64,000 nt of DNA. Origin: Phycisphaeraceae bacterium. GTDB taxonomy: Bacteria; Planctomycetota; Phycisphaerae; Phycisphaerales; UBA1924. Under the pieces are notes generated by a model, which saw nothing but the letters and a program-made list of their open reading frames with translations, had not been told where the DNA came from and made no database searches. Position 1 is the first letter of the stretch; each line of letters opens with the position of its first letter. The DNA lies in assembly GCA_019636495.1 (NCBI GenBank), contig JAHBXL010000012.1:62001-126000 (forward strand). The letters run 5' to 3'. The translations under genes were made by a program, and so were the position numbers. Positions 56,972-64,000 of the stretch are shown one piece after another.

Positions 56972-58966
56972 TCAGCACCCGGCAAACCACGCCGCGAGGA
57001 ACGCGAAGATCGCCGGCACACCCGGCGTGCCGCCGAAGTTGATCGCGGCGGGCTCGTTGGCGAACCACGCGCTGAGAAACGCGAAGATGTCCGCCACCTG
57101 CACCTGACCATTGCCGTCGAAGTCCGCCGCGCACGGCGGGGTCGGCGCGCCGCCGGGCAGAATGACCAGCGCCGCGTCGTAGGCCTCGATCTGTCCGCCG
57201 TTGTCGTACTCGATCACGGCATGCACGCTCATTCCGCCCGCGGCGTTGATCGAAGCGGGGTCGGTCGTCGTGCGCCCGGGCAACTGCTGCTGCAGCAGTT
57301 GCTGCGCATGAAACGCGCCGCTGGCGATCGAATCCGAATCGCGCAGCGCCAGGTCCGCAATGGTGTACGTCCGTCCGGAGTTGGGCCCGGCCACCTGCTG
57401 CCCCGTGCTGAGCAGCAGTTCGAGGGCATACCCGCTTGGCAGGTTCACGGCCTTGAACACGCCCCGCCGCGCCGGCACCGCGCCCGACGGTTGCCACGAA
57501 GCGACAAAGTAGATGTTGCCCAGAAGGTCGACCGCCGGCGCGGAGACCTGCATCGGGAAACTCAGCGTGCCGATCGCCGCGCCCGCGGGCGGCGCGCCGC
57601 TGAGGACCGCCTTACCCGGGAACGCCGCAATGCTCCACTGCGGCGTCTCGCCGTTGATGCGCACGACGACGATCGACTCGCCCTGCGTCGGGTCGCTGGC
57701 GACAGCGGCCATGACCCTCGCGCCCGGCGCAGCGCCCAGCCCGACCTGCCCGTTCCCGCCGCGGAACGTCGCCTGCGAGTGGTACTGCCGGAACTCGGCG
57801 TTGCCCGTGGGATTGGTGAGGAAGCCCGGTGTCGAGAGTGACAGCGGCAGCGGGTACGACCGCCGCGACGAGGCGACGAGCATCGGCGGCGTCCCGGGCG
57901 CGAGATCGAACACGTGCAGCGCGCTGGTCTTCGTGCCGACCCGCGCGGCCGAGGCGACCGCGCCGACATGTCCGCTTGAACCGGGCAGCATCGCGAAGGG
58001 AGAGAACGTCGGGTTGCCGCGATGTCCGGCGACTCCCGAATCGAGGTGCGAGGTCGTGGTCGAAAGATTCGCGCTGGCGCTGCCGGTGCGCAGGCGCGAG
58101 GCCAGATCGAACACCACCGCCGCGGGCGCGCCCGAGAGCGCGGGCGCGAGCGTCGGCGTGTTGGTCGGGGTCGCCTCATTGCTGATGAGGAACGTGCTGG
58201 ACCCCACATCCGACACAAAGTTCGTGCCGCCGAAGGCCGCAAGGCTGTTCACCGCGTTGCTCCGTGCCGCGGCGTTGATGCGCAGGATGCTGTCTCCCAA
58301 GACGCGGGTCGCGGTCGAAGGTGAAGTGTTGAAGTTGTCGGCCCGCAGCGCGGCGAACCCCAGCGCATCCACCGCGCCCAGCGAGATCGTCGCCGTGTCG
58401 TCGCCGCCCTCGCTGGCGCGGCTGGCCAGCGCCATGACGCGCTCGACATACAGCCGGGTCGGTGCTCCCGAGTCAAACCCGATGACCGCCGCCAAGGCGC
58501 CGCTCCGCACCAGCCCGAACTCGCTGGCCGCGATGCCGAACTGCACCTCGTGACCGGTGCGCGCCACCGTGCCCGGCGCGCTGTTGGCCGTCGGGTGCAC
58601 GCCCTGCCCCGGCTCGGTCCACACCGAGTAGTTGCGCGATGCGAACGAGATGTTGCTCGCGTACATCGGGCTCATCGCGCCCGAGCCGAGGATCATCGTG
58701 CGGAACTGCGGGTCGATCTCGCGCGACGCCTTCAGCACCGGCGCGACCAGCACCGTGTTGCCCCACGAGGTCCCCGCCGAGGCAGCGTCGACAACATAGC
58801 GCACCCGCTGCGAAGTGGACGCGTACACCGAGAGCGCATCGTTCCCGCCCGGCGGCTGCGCCACGCTGTCCTGTGCAAGTGCGCTGCAGGCCGCGCACAG
58901 ACCGGCCGCTACGCCCGCCGCGATGAGTACTCCGCGCGCCCCTCTGATTCCTCGGTCGTTCGCCAT
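56972..58966 (-). CDS. Secreted protein with GC-type dockerin-like tail
   Basis: A 664-residue exported protein with a signal peptide (RGVLIAAGVAAGLCAACSALA) and about 550 residues of repetitive beta-rich sequence with no recognised enzyme motif. The C-terminus has the Phycisphaerae GC-dockerin pattern: PPCAADFDGNGQVQVADIF, then AFLSAWFA, a second unit with PAIFAFLAAWFAGC, ending in Gly-Cys. The first unit has the DxDGNGxV calcium loop; the second loop is degenerate. GAGGAG precedes the ATG at 58966. A 21-base palindromic poly-Gln run is inside (57281-57301). It is convergent with the hydrolase, four bases apart. Confidence 0.78.
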   Translation of the reverse strand: MANDRGIRGARGVLIAAGVAAGLCAACSALAQDSVAQPPGGNDALSVYASTSQRVRYVVDAASAGTSWGNTVLVAPVLKASREIDPQFRTMILGSGAMSPMYASNISFASRNYSVWTEPGQGVHPTANSAPGTVARTGHEVQFGIAASEFGLVRSGALAAVIGFDSGAPTRLYVERVMALASRASEGGDDTATISLGAVDALGFAALRADNFNTSPSTATRVLGDSILRINAAARSNAVNSLAAFGGTNFVSDVGSSTFLISNEATPTNTPTLAPALSGAPAAVVFDLASRLRTGSASANLSTTTSHLDSGVAGHRGNPTFSPFAMLPGSSGHVGAVASAARVGTKTSALHVFDLAPGTPPMLVASSRRSYPLPLSLSTPGFLTNPTGNAEFRQYHSQATFRGGNGQVGLGAAPGARVMAAVASDPTQGESIVVVRINGETPQWSIAAFPGKAVLSGAPPAGAAIGTLSFPMQVSAPAVDLLGNIYFVASWQPSGAVPARRGVFKAVNLPSGYALELLLSTGQQVAGPNSGRTYTIADLALRDSDSIASGAFHAQQLLQQQLPGRTTTDPASINAAGGMSVHAVIEYDNGGQIEAYDAALVILPGGAPTPPCAADFDGNGQVQVADIFAFLSAWFANEPAAINFGGTPGVPAIFAFLAAWFAGC

Positions 58967-59117
58967 GCCGCTCCTCGTCGCCGCGTGATCTTTGCGGACC
59001 GTACAGGTGTCGAACAACCCAGGCGATTCGTCCGCGGCCCAAGTGTGGCCCATCCCCGGCATATTGCAAGCCTAAGCGCGCTCGCCCGCCCGGCCCATGT
59101 CCCACGTTGCCGGTTCC

Positions 59118-59123
59118 TACCCT
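59118..59123 (+). promoter_or_regulatory. -10-like box for leaderless EamA transporter
   Basis: TACCCT ends seven bases before the GTG at 59131, which supports that start over the TTG at 59107. Confidence 0.35.
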
Positions 59124-59130
59124 GCCGCCC

Positions 59131-60294
59131 GTGCCCAGACCCGAACAACATGCCGCGAGCGCCGGCCTTTCGCCGTTCATGGGCGTCATCACGATCCTGC
59201 TCACGCTCCTCGGCTGGTCCAGCGTCCCGCTGTTCATCCGTCACTTCGCCGATTCGATCGATGTCTGGACCTCCAACGGCTGGCGCTACGGATTCTCGGC
59301 GTTTGTGTGGCTGCCCGTGGTGCTCTGGGGGCTCTTTCGCGGCGGGATGCCCGCGGGAATCTGGCGCAAGTCGCTCGTCCCCTCTCTCGTGAACGCCCTC
59401 GGCCAGGTCGCCTTCGCCTGGTCTTTCTACAAAATCGACCCCGCAACCGCGACCTTCGGCCTGCGCACGCAGATCGTGTTCGTTGCCATCGGCGCGTACC
59501 TGCTTTTCCCCTCGGAACGCCGGCTGCTCCGCGACCGCCGAATGTGGCTCGGCATGGGGATGGTCATTGTCGGCGTCGGCGGGACGATCTACTTCGGTTC
59601 GGGCCTGCCGCGCGGTGCGCAGGCCTTCGGCGTCGTGCTGGCGATCTCCAGCGGGTTCTTCTTCGCGGCGTACGGTCTCGCCGTGCGGCACTACATGCAC
59701 GGGTTCCATCCCGTCATCGCGTTCGCCGTCATTTCGCAGTACACCGCCGCGGTCATGGTCGCGCTCATGCTCGCGCTGGGCGAGCGTTTCGGCGCAACCG
59801 CGGCGGAGATGCCGCCGTTTCAGATCGCGCTGCTGCTCGCCTCCTCGGTCATCGGCATCGCGCTCGGGCACGTGTTCTACTACATCTCGATCGCGCGCCT
59901 CGGCGTCGCGGTTTCCAGCGGCGTCATCCAGTTGCAGCCGTTCATGGTCAGCCTCGGGCAGACAGCCCTGGGCTGGCAGTCGCTCACGGTCGCGCAGTGG
60001 AGCAGCGGCGGGGTCGCGATCGGCGGCGCAATCGTCATGCTCGCCGTGCAGTACCTGCTCACGCGCGATGATGCGCGGCGGGCGCGGCTCGCGACCTGCC
60101 CCGAGTGCGGCTACTCGCGGGAAGGCCTGCCGCGCGGCGCCAGGTGCCCGGAATGCGGGCACGCCCCGCGGCCCGAAGGCGAGATCATCGTGCCCGAGGA
60201 ATCTGCCGCGACCATCGAGGCCGGGGCGATCGATGCGCTCCCCGCGGCGACCGTGGAGGAAGACAGCGCGTCGGGCAGGCAGGTTCGCGGATAG
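59131..60294 (+). CDS. EamA-type drug/metabolite transporter with C-terminal zinc ribbon
   Basis: A 387-residue inner-membrane transporter with about ten spans in two EamA repeats: FMGVITILLTLLGWSSVPLF opens the first, and AFGVVLAISSGFFFAAYGLA the second, ending in VIQLQPFMVSLGQTALGW. A cytoplasmic tail carries the same CPECGYSREGL...CPECG ribbon found in the small membrane family of this window, and this is not part of EamA proteins elsewhere. Start by GTG at 59131; a TTG at 59107 is possible. The substrate is unknown. Confidence 0.85.
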   Translation: MPRPEQHAASAGLSPFMGVITILLTLLGWSSVPLFIRHFADSIDVWTSNGWRYGFSAFVWLPVVLWGLFRGGMPAGIWRKSLVPSLVNALGQVAFAWSFYKIDPATATFGLRTQIVFVAIGAYLLFPSERRLLRDRRMWLGMGMVIVGVGGTIYFGSGLPRGAQAFGVVLAISSGFFFAAYGLAVRHYMHGFHPVIAFAVISQYTAAVMVALMLALGERFGATAAEMPPFQIALLLASSVIGIALGHVFYYISIARLGVAVSSGVIQLQPFMVSLGQTALGWQSLTVAQWSSGGVAIGGAIVMLAVQYLLTRDDARRARLATCPECGYSREGLPRGARCPECGHAPRPEGEIIVPEESAATIEAGAIDALPAATVEEDSASGRQVRG

Positions 60295-60327
60295 GCAGGA
60301 GTGAAGCGCACCGCGCTGCTCATCTGC

Positions 60328-60897
60328 TCACTTGTCCTCGCGCTCAACCGTCGATTGTTCTCCCCCAACCACCAACTCGCGCACGGTGAACGTGCGGCCG
60401 CACTCAGGGCAGGTCGTCGAGCGGATGTCCGAGAGCGCGTACCCGCAGCCGGGGCACTTCACGCCTTCGCGCTGCGCCGCGCGCGATCGCGCTGCGCGGT
60501 CGCCCAGCCGGTCCTGCCAGATGAACACTGTCCCCAGCGGCCAGAGGATCATCGCCAAAGGCACGCAGATCGCCGAGGCGTAATCCTCGTCCATCCAGCC
60601 CGTCACCGCCGCGAGAATGATCCACCCGACGAACACCGCGCCCGCGAGCAGCAGCGACCCCGCGGTCCACGCAAGCGTCGCCACGATTCGCAGGGACGTC
60701 CAGCGCACCGCGCGGACCCAGATCAGGGGCCAGAGAATCAGGCCGACCGGGTGAAGGGCTACGCCTGTGTAGATGTGCGTCTGGAACTCGTCCCACGGCG
60801 TGGACATGTACAGAATGTTGAACAGCACGAGGTACGCCGAGACCTGCGCGCACAGGAAGATCATGCTCAGCAGCAGGCGCGAGGTGGTGGGGGTCAT
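60328..60897 (-). CDS. Four-span membrane protein with C-terminal zinc ribbon, copy E
   Basis: A 189-residue protein with about four membrane spans (LLLSMIFLCAQVSAYLVLF, HPVGLILWPLIWV, WTAGSLLLAGAVFVGWIILA, LAMILWPLGTVFIW) followed by an Arg-rich link and a ribbon CPGCGYALSDIRSTTCPECG (19 residues), then FTVRELVVGG. It is a clear paralogue of the next gene upstream and both are probably co-transcribed. The function is unknown. Confidence 0.75.
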   Translation of the reverse strand: MTPTTSRLLLSMIFLCAQVSAYLVLFNILYMSTPWDEFQTHIYTGVALHPVGLILWPLIWVRAVRWTSLRIVATLAWTAGSLLLAGAVFVGWIILAAVTGWMDEDYASAICVPLAMILWPLGTVFIWQDRLGDRAARSRAAQREGVKCPGCGYALSDIRSTTCPECGRTFTVRELVVGGEQSTVEREDK

Positions 60898-60904
60898 GGC
60901 GGTC

Positions 60905-61456
60905 TCACGTCTCCAACTCGCCCGCGCCGCGCGCCGAAGCGGCGAGTTCCTGGATCGAGAACGAACCGCCGCACTCGGGGCACGTCGTGGTCTTCAGGCC
61001 CGTGAGGTTGTACCCGCACGCCGGGCACGCCACCGCGCCGATTCCCAGCGCGGCCAGCCGGGCCGCACGTTCCGCGGCCGTCTCGCGCCAGATGAACACC
61101 GTCGTCATCATCCACCCGAGTATCCCCGCGGATGCGCCGACGAACGAGCCGAAGCCCTCGCCGCTCGTCCACGCCATCTCGATGACAACGCCGATGGCCA
61201 GACCCGCAACGACCCACAGCACGGTCGCCAGCGTCGTCCGTCGCCCACGCTGCGTCGTCCACTGCACCGCTCCTCGCCAGATCAGCCACCACGCCGACGT
61301 CGCCGCCAGCGCGCACGTGATTCCCGCCAGTGCAAACGGCGCGGCGCTCCACACACCCAACCATTCCCGGATCGCCACCATCCCAATGATGTACAGCACC
61401 GCGAGGAATGGCATCAGCAGCATGCTCAGCAGCAATCGCGCGATGGTCCGTGACAT
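60905..61456 (-). CDS. Four-span membrane protein with C-terminal zinc ribbon, copy F
   Basis: A 183-residue paralogue of copy E: spans LLLSMLLMPFLAVLYIIGMV, PFALAGITCALAATSAWWLI, TVLWVVAGLAIGVVI and AGILGWMMTTVFIW, then RETAAERAARLAALG and the ribbon CPACGYNLTGLKTTTCPECG, ending FSIQELAAS. The TVFIW-R link and QEL/REL endings are shared with copy E. The ATG at 61456 has TAGACT six bases upstream; the codon before it (GTG) is a possible but weaker start. Confidence 0.75.
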   Translation of the reverse strand: MSRTIARLLLSMLLMPFLAVLYIIGMVAIREWLGVWSAAPFALAGITCALAATSAWWLIWRGAVQWTTQRGRRTTLATVLWVVAGLAIGVVIEMAWTSGEGFGSFVGASAGILGWMMTTVFIWRETAAERAARLAALGIGAVACPACGYNLTGLKTTTCPECGGSFSIQELAASARGAGELET

Positions 61457-61462
61457 CACACC

Positions 61463-61468
61463 AGTCTA
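61463..61468 (-). promoter_or_regulatory. -10-like box for leaderless copy F gene
   Basis: On the minus strand TAGACT ends six bases before the ATG at 61456. Confidence 0.45.
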
Positions 61469-61504
61469 CCCCAACTACGCACCGCGGCATCGGCCGCTCG
61501 TTCC

Positions 61505-61510
61505 TAGCCT
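61505..61510 (+). promoter_or_regulatory. -10-like box for leaderless O-methyltransferase
   Basis: TAGCCT ends five bases before the ATG at 61516. Confidence 0.35.
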
Positions 61511-61515
61511 CCCCC

Positions 61516-62202
61516 ATGAACATGACCCCCCAGCGCTGGGACAACACCAACACCTACCTCCGCGAGGTGTTCGGCAAGCAAGATTCCGTGCTCGGCGGCC
61601 TCATGCCCGCGGCCATCGCGGCGGGAATCCCCGCCATCGCCGTCTCAGCCGATGTCGGCCGATTGCTGCACCTCCTTGTGCAACTCGCCTGTGCGCGCCC
61701 GGGCGCAACCGGCCGCGTGATCGAACTCGGCACGCTCGCCGGATACTCGGGCATCTGGATCGCCCGGGCCCTGCCGCCCGGCGGAAAACTCATCACCATC
61801 GAGCCCGAGCCGAAGCACGCCGACTTTGCCCAGCGGATGTTCGCCGCCGCAGGGGTGGCGGACCGCGTGGAGATCCGCCGCACCACCGGCATCGCCGCTC
61901 TGCACGACCTGGCCCGCGAACTCGGGCCCCAGAGCGTCGATGCCGTGTTCCTCGATGCCATCAAGACCGAGTACCCCGAGTACTTCCGCCTGGCGCATCC
62001 GCTCATCGGCCGCGGCGGGCTGCTGCTGGCCGACAACGTGCTGGGATCGGGCAACTGGTGGATCGACGAGGCCGCGCCGGGCGAGGCTCGCGAGTCGCGC
62101 GATGCGGCGGACCGGTTCAATCGCATGGTTGCGGACGACCCGGACTTTGAAGCCGCGGCGGTGCCGATTCGTGAAGGGGTACTCATTGCACGCCGTCGCT
62201 AG
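61516..62202 (+). CDS. O-methyltransferase (family 3, catechol/caffeoyl-CoA type)
   Basis: A 228-residue SAM-dependent methyltransferase of the small bacterial family 3 type. RVIELGTLAGYSGIWIA is the SAM-binding loop (E-x-G-T-xx-G), KLITIEPEPKHADFAQRMF the acidic loop, then VDAVFLDAIKTEYPEYF and GGLLLADNVLGSGNWW, the metal- and substrate-binding region with DN. Acceptors of this family are catechols or small phenols; none is indicated here. The ATG at 61516 is close behind a -10-like box. It is convergent with the CMD-family gene, three bases apart. Confidence 0.88.
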   Translation: MNMTPQRWDNTNTYLREVFGKQDSVLGGLMPAAIAAGIPAIAVSADVGRLLHLLVQLACARPGATGRVIELGTLAGYSGIWIARALPPGGKLITIEPEPKHADFAQRMFAAAGVADRVEIRRTTGIAALHDLARELGPQSVDAVFLDAIKTEYPEYFRLAHPLIGRGGLLLADNVLGSGNWWIDEAAPGEARESRDAADRFNRMVADDPDFEAAAVPIREGVLIARRR

Positions 62203-62205
62203 CGC

Positions 62206-62619
62206 TCACGCGGGCTTTCCGCGTTCGCGGCACTCATCCAAGAACTCCACGCCGCGGCGCAGGTGCGGGATCACGATCGACCCGCCGACGATCAGCGCGA
62301 TATCCAGTGCTTCCCAGATCTGCTTGTCGGTGCAGCCGGCCAACACGCACTGGTCGATGTGATAGGCAATGCAGTCGTCGCACCGCAGGACGGCCGAAGC
62401 GGTCAGGCCCAGCAGTTCCTTGGTCTTCTTGTCGAGCCCGCCCTCGGCGCTGGTGTCGCGATAGGTCTGGTCATCAAGCGCGAAAAAGCGCCTGGTGACC
62501 AGTGTCGAGCCGCCGCCCGCGCCTTCGGGCTTGCCGCCGCCGAGGATGCGCTCGTTCAGGCGTGTGCGGAACGCGTGGAACTGCCCGTACCGATCACTGT
62601 CGCGGTTGCCCGTGCTCAT
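62206..62619 (-). CDS. Carboxymuconolactone decarboxylase-family protein
   Basis: A 137-residue protein of the CMD/AhpD family. KTKELLGLTASAVLRCDDC and IAYHIDQCVLAGCTDKQIWE contain the redox pair C-x2-C and the proton-relay His, as in AhpD-like peroxidase partners. The family also holds true decarboxylases, so the reaction is open; the CxxC favours a redox role. Start ATG 62619, with TAGAGT six bases upstream. It is divergent from the CCA-adding enzyme gene. Confidence 0.88.
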   Translation of the reverse strand: MSTGNRDSDRYGQFHAFRTRLNERILGGGKPEGAGGGSTLVTRRFFALDDQTYRDTSAEGGLDKKTKELLGLTASAVLRCDDCIAYHIDQCVLAGCTDKQIWEALDIALIVGGSIVIPHLRRGVEFLDECRERGKPA

Positions 62620-62625
62620 GGCGTC

Positions 62626-62631
62626 ACTCTA
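62626..62631 (-). promoter_or_regulatory. -10-like box for leaderless CMD-family gene
   Basis: On the minus strand TAGAGT ends six bases before the ATG at 62619. Confidence 0.45.
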
Positions 62632-62660
62632 CCACGCCCTTTGAATCGGATCCGGCCCGC

Positions 62661-62702
62661 CACTTCCGAACTCCCACTTCCCACTTCCGACATCCGACAT
62701 CG
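62661..62702. repeat. Intergenic tandem heptamer array
   Basis: Six seven-base units: CACTTCC, GAACTCC, CACTTCC, CACTTCC, GACATCC, GACATCG. The unit CACTTCC also begins the array in the aldehyde dehydrogenase at 48305. It ends 11 bases before a -10-like box. Confidence 0.8.
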
Positions 62703-62712
62703 AGCGTTCCCC

Positions 62713-62718
62713 TATCCT
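62713..62718 (+). promoter_or_regulatory. -10-like box for leaderless CCA-adding/poly(A) polymerase
   Basis: TATCCT ends six bases before the ATG at 62725. Confidence 0.45.
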
Positions 62719-62724
62719 CTGCCC

Positions 62725-64000
62725 ATGGCCCGCGCGGCAGACCCAGTTCTGGCACGACAAGTCGCTCTCCGCATCGTGCGCGAGTTGCGCGAGGCCGGGC
62801 ACATCGCCTTTTTCGCCGGCGGGTGCGTGCGCGACGAACTGCTCAGCCTGCGACCGACCGACTTCGATGTCGCGACCGATGCCGTGCCGGCGCGCGTCCG
62901 CGCGCTCTTCCCGCGGTCATCCGAGGTCGGCGCGGCGTTCGGCGTGGTGCTCGTGCATGGCGCAGGCCTGTTGCCGCGAGATGACCGCGCCGTCGCCGAG
63001 GGCCGCTCAACCGGTTCGAACGTGACGGTCGAAGTTGCAACGTTCCGTGCCGATGGCCCCTACAGCGATGCGCGCCGGCCCGACAGCGTGCGCTTCTCCA
63101 CGCCCGAGGACGATGCCCGCCGGCGTGATTTCACCATCAACGCGCTCTTCCTCGACCCGCTGCTCGAGCCCGGAGACCCCAACCGCGTCATCGACTTCGT
63201 CGGCGGGCAGACCGATCTGGCGGCTCGGGTCATCCGCGCCGTCGGCGATCCGGACAAGCGCCTGGCCGAGGACCACCTGCGCGCCCTGCGCGCTGTGCGA
63301 TTCGCCGCGAGGCTCGGCTTCGACATCGACCCCGCGACGCGGGATGCGATGACCCGCCACGCGGCCGAACTCCGCGGTGTCTCGCGCGAGCGTATCGGCG
63401 ATGAACTGCGGCGCATGCTCCTTCATCCCTCGCGAGCCGGGGCCGTCGCGCTCATCGAGCAACTCGCGCTCGACGCGCCCGTGTTGAACGAGGGCTCACG
63501 CGCCGGTGGCGTCGACGGCGGCGCGTTGCTGGCCGACATGGTCGCCGACCCCTCCCATTCTGAGGGCCTCCCTTTCGCGGCCTACCTCGCCGCGTGGGCG
63601 ATCGCCCGCGATGGCCCGGCCGCCAAGTCCAGCGGCCTGAGCGAGCCTCGCACCGCTGAGATCGTTCGCATATGGCGACCCGCGCTCTGCCTCAGCAACG
63701 ACGAGACCGAACATTTTGCAGACATCCTCCGCACCTACACGTCGCTCCTGTCGCGGTGGGATTCCATGCGCATCTCCGAGCGCAAGCGAACTGCCGCACG
63801 AAGTGCATTTCAGGGCAGCCTCGCCATCTTGACGGCTGCGGCTCCGCCCGCCGCACTCCGTATCATCAGCGATACCAATGCTTTACAGTCTGATGGCATC
63901 GGCCTGAGTCCAGACCCCCTGATAACGGGTGAGGACCTGATCACGGACGGGTTCTCCCCCGGGCCCCTGTTCAAGCGTATTCTGGATGAGGTTCGAGATG
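62725..64000 (+). CDS. CCA-adding enzyme / poly(A) polymerase family, 3' end outside window
   Basis: Class II nucleotidyltransferase that adds CCA to tRNA or A tails to RNA. At least 425 residues are visible and the frame is open at base 64000. The N-terminal catalytic domain has HIAFFAGGCVRDELLSLRPTDFDVATDA (GGxxRD and the DxD metal pair), then a flexible region, RRRDFTINALFLDP and DLAARVIRAVGDPDKRLAEDHLRALRAVRFAARLGF, the family's nucleotide-recognition block. The last visible residues (PGPLFKRILDEVRD) match the usual C-terminal segment, so the end is near. CCA-adding and poly(A) activities cannot be separated by eye. The tRNA in this window lacks an encoded CCA, which requires such an enzyme. 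Confidence 0.92.
   Translation, partial: MARAADPVLARQVALRIVRELREAGHIAFFAGGCVRDELLSLRPTDFDVATDAVPARVRALFPRSSEVGAAFGVVLVHGAGLLPRDDRAVAEGRSTGSNVTVEVATFRADGPYSDARRPDSVRFSTPEDDARRRDFTINALFLDPLLEPGDPNRVIDFVGGQTDLAARVIRAVGDPDKRLAEDHLRALRAVRFAARLGFDIDPATRDAMTRHAAELRGVSRERIGDELRRMLLHPSRAGAVALIEQLALDAPVLNEGSRAGGVDGGALLADMVADPSHSEGLPFAAYLAAWAIARDGPAAKSSGLSEPRTAEIVRIWRPALCLSNDETEHFADILRTYTSLLSRWDSMRISERKRTAARSAFQGSLAILTAAAPPAALRIISDTNALQSDGIGLSPDPLITGEDLITDGFSPGPLFKRILDEVRD

Noticed and set aside
57281..57301. A 21-base palindrome in the dockerin protein gene.
   Set aside because: It is a CTG/CAG run coding for Gln and Leu residues; the palindrome follows from codon repetition and does not match the REP-like family.
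1..64000. Transposons, prophage or a genomic island boundary.
   Set aside because: No transposase, integrase or phage gene was recognised, and the tRNA at 52221 is not followed by an integrase or a repeated tRNA end in the visible flanks.

Overview
The window is high-GC bacterial DNA from a member of the PVC superphylum, most likely a planctomycete of the class Phycisphaerae. The evidence is a 54-residue small basic protein of the PVC 'signature' type (23292-23456), a GC-type dockerin tail (56972-58966), a PAPGT-type PEP-CTERM-like sorting tail (25215-25802), many small membrane proteins ending in a CxxCGY...CPECG zinc ribbon, and an adenosylcobalamin-dependent ribonucleotide reductase. A Kdo transferase (waaA) points to a lipid-A-type outer membrane and a FlgI-like lipoprotein hints at flagellar ancestry. 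No transposase, phage gene, rRNA or CRISPR array is visible. One tRNA (Val, TAC) is present.

Layout. 0-3.4 kb: nucleotide metabolism (nrdJ running off the left edge, a small membrane protein, dcd). 3.8-10.3 kb: FlgI-like HEAT lipoprotein, glycosyltransferase, superoxide dismutase, a long structured gene-free stretch, then a sigma-70 factor closed by a strong terminator. 10.3-19.2 kb: cytosine deaminase, AlkD-like protein, dprA, an OPT-family transporter with its partner, and a tightly overlapping phospholipid operon (CDP-alcohol phosphotransferase, CdsA-like, PlsC-like). 19.2-27.9 kb: 3D-domain protein, TauE/SafE permease, cysteine-peptidase-like protein, aminotransferase, PVC small basic protein, SPOR-like protein, nuoI, PEP-CTERM-like protein, pyrF, DUF971, DUF695-RraB. 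27.9-38.4 kb: recG, polX, psuG, two tandem 3-hydroxyanthranilate dioxygenase-like genes, META lipoprotein, cysC, pepA, sulfotransferase. 38.5-52.2 kb: double glycosyltransferase, nuoD, deoC, a cluster of zinc-ribbon membrane proteins, a complete aldehyde dehydrogenase, hicBA, an aldehyde dehydrogenase lacking its catalytic domain, waaA and the tRNA. 52.4-64 kb: VKOR-DsbA-DsbA fusion, serine hydrolase, dockerin protein, EamA transporter, two more zinc-ribbon proteins, O-methyltransferase, CMD protein, and a CCA-adding/poly(A) polymerase running off the right edge.

Two genome-scale signals stand out. First, thirteen genes on both strands have a TANNNT -10-like box ending exactly six bases before the start codon, with no Shine-Dalgarno sequence, which predicts leaderless mRNAs; several more fit with 5-8 bases. 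Second, two kinds of short repeat have entered both intergenic and coding DNA: REP-like palindromes (arms of 8-9 bases around a TCC/GGA-type triloop) and tandem heptamers. The same 30-base palindrome unit sits in frame inside dprA and inside the aldehyde dehydrogenase, and the aldehyde dehydrogenase carries three repeat-derived in-frame insertions.

Most genes are single housekeeping units rather than one large pathway. The clearest functional groupings are the phospholipid operon (16.6-19.2 kb), the deoC/aldehyde dehydrogenase/pseudo-aldehyde dehydrogenase neighbourhood (42.4-50.7 kb), the repeated zinc-ribbon membrane family, and the disulfide-forming fusion protein. All functions are read from sequence motifs; no database search was run.
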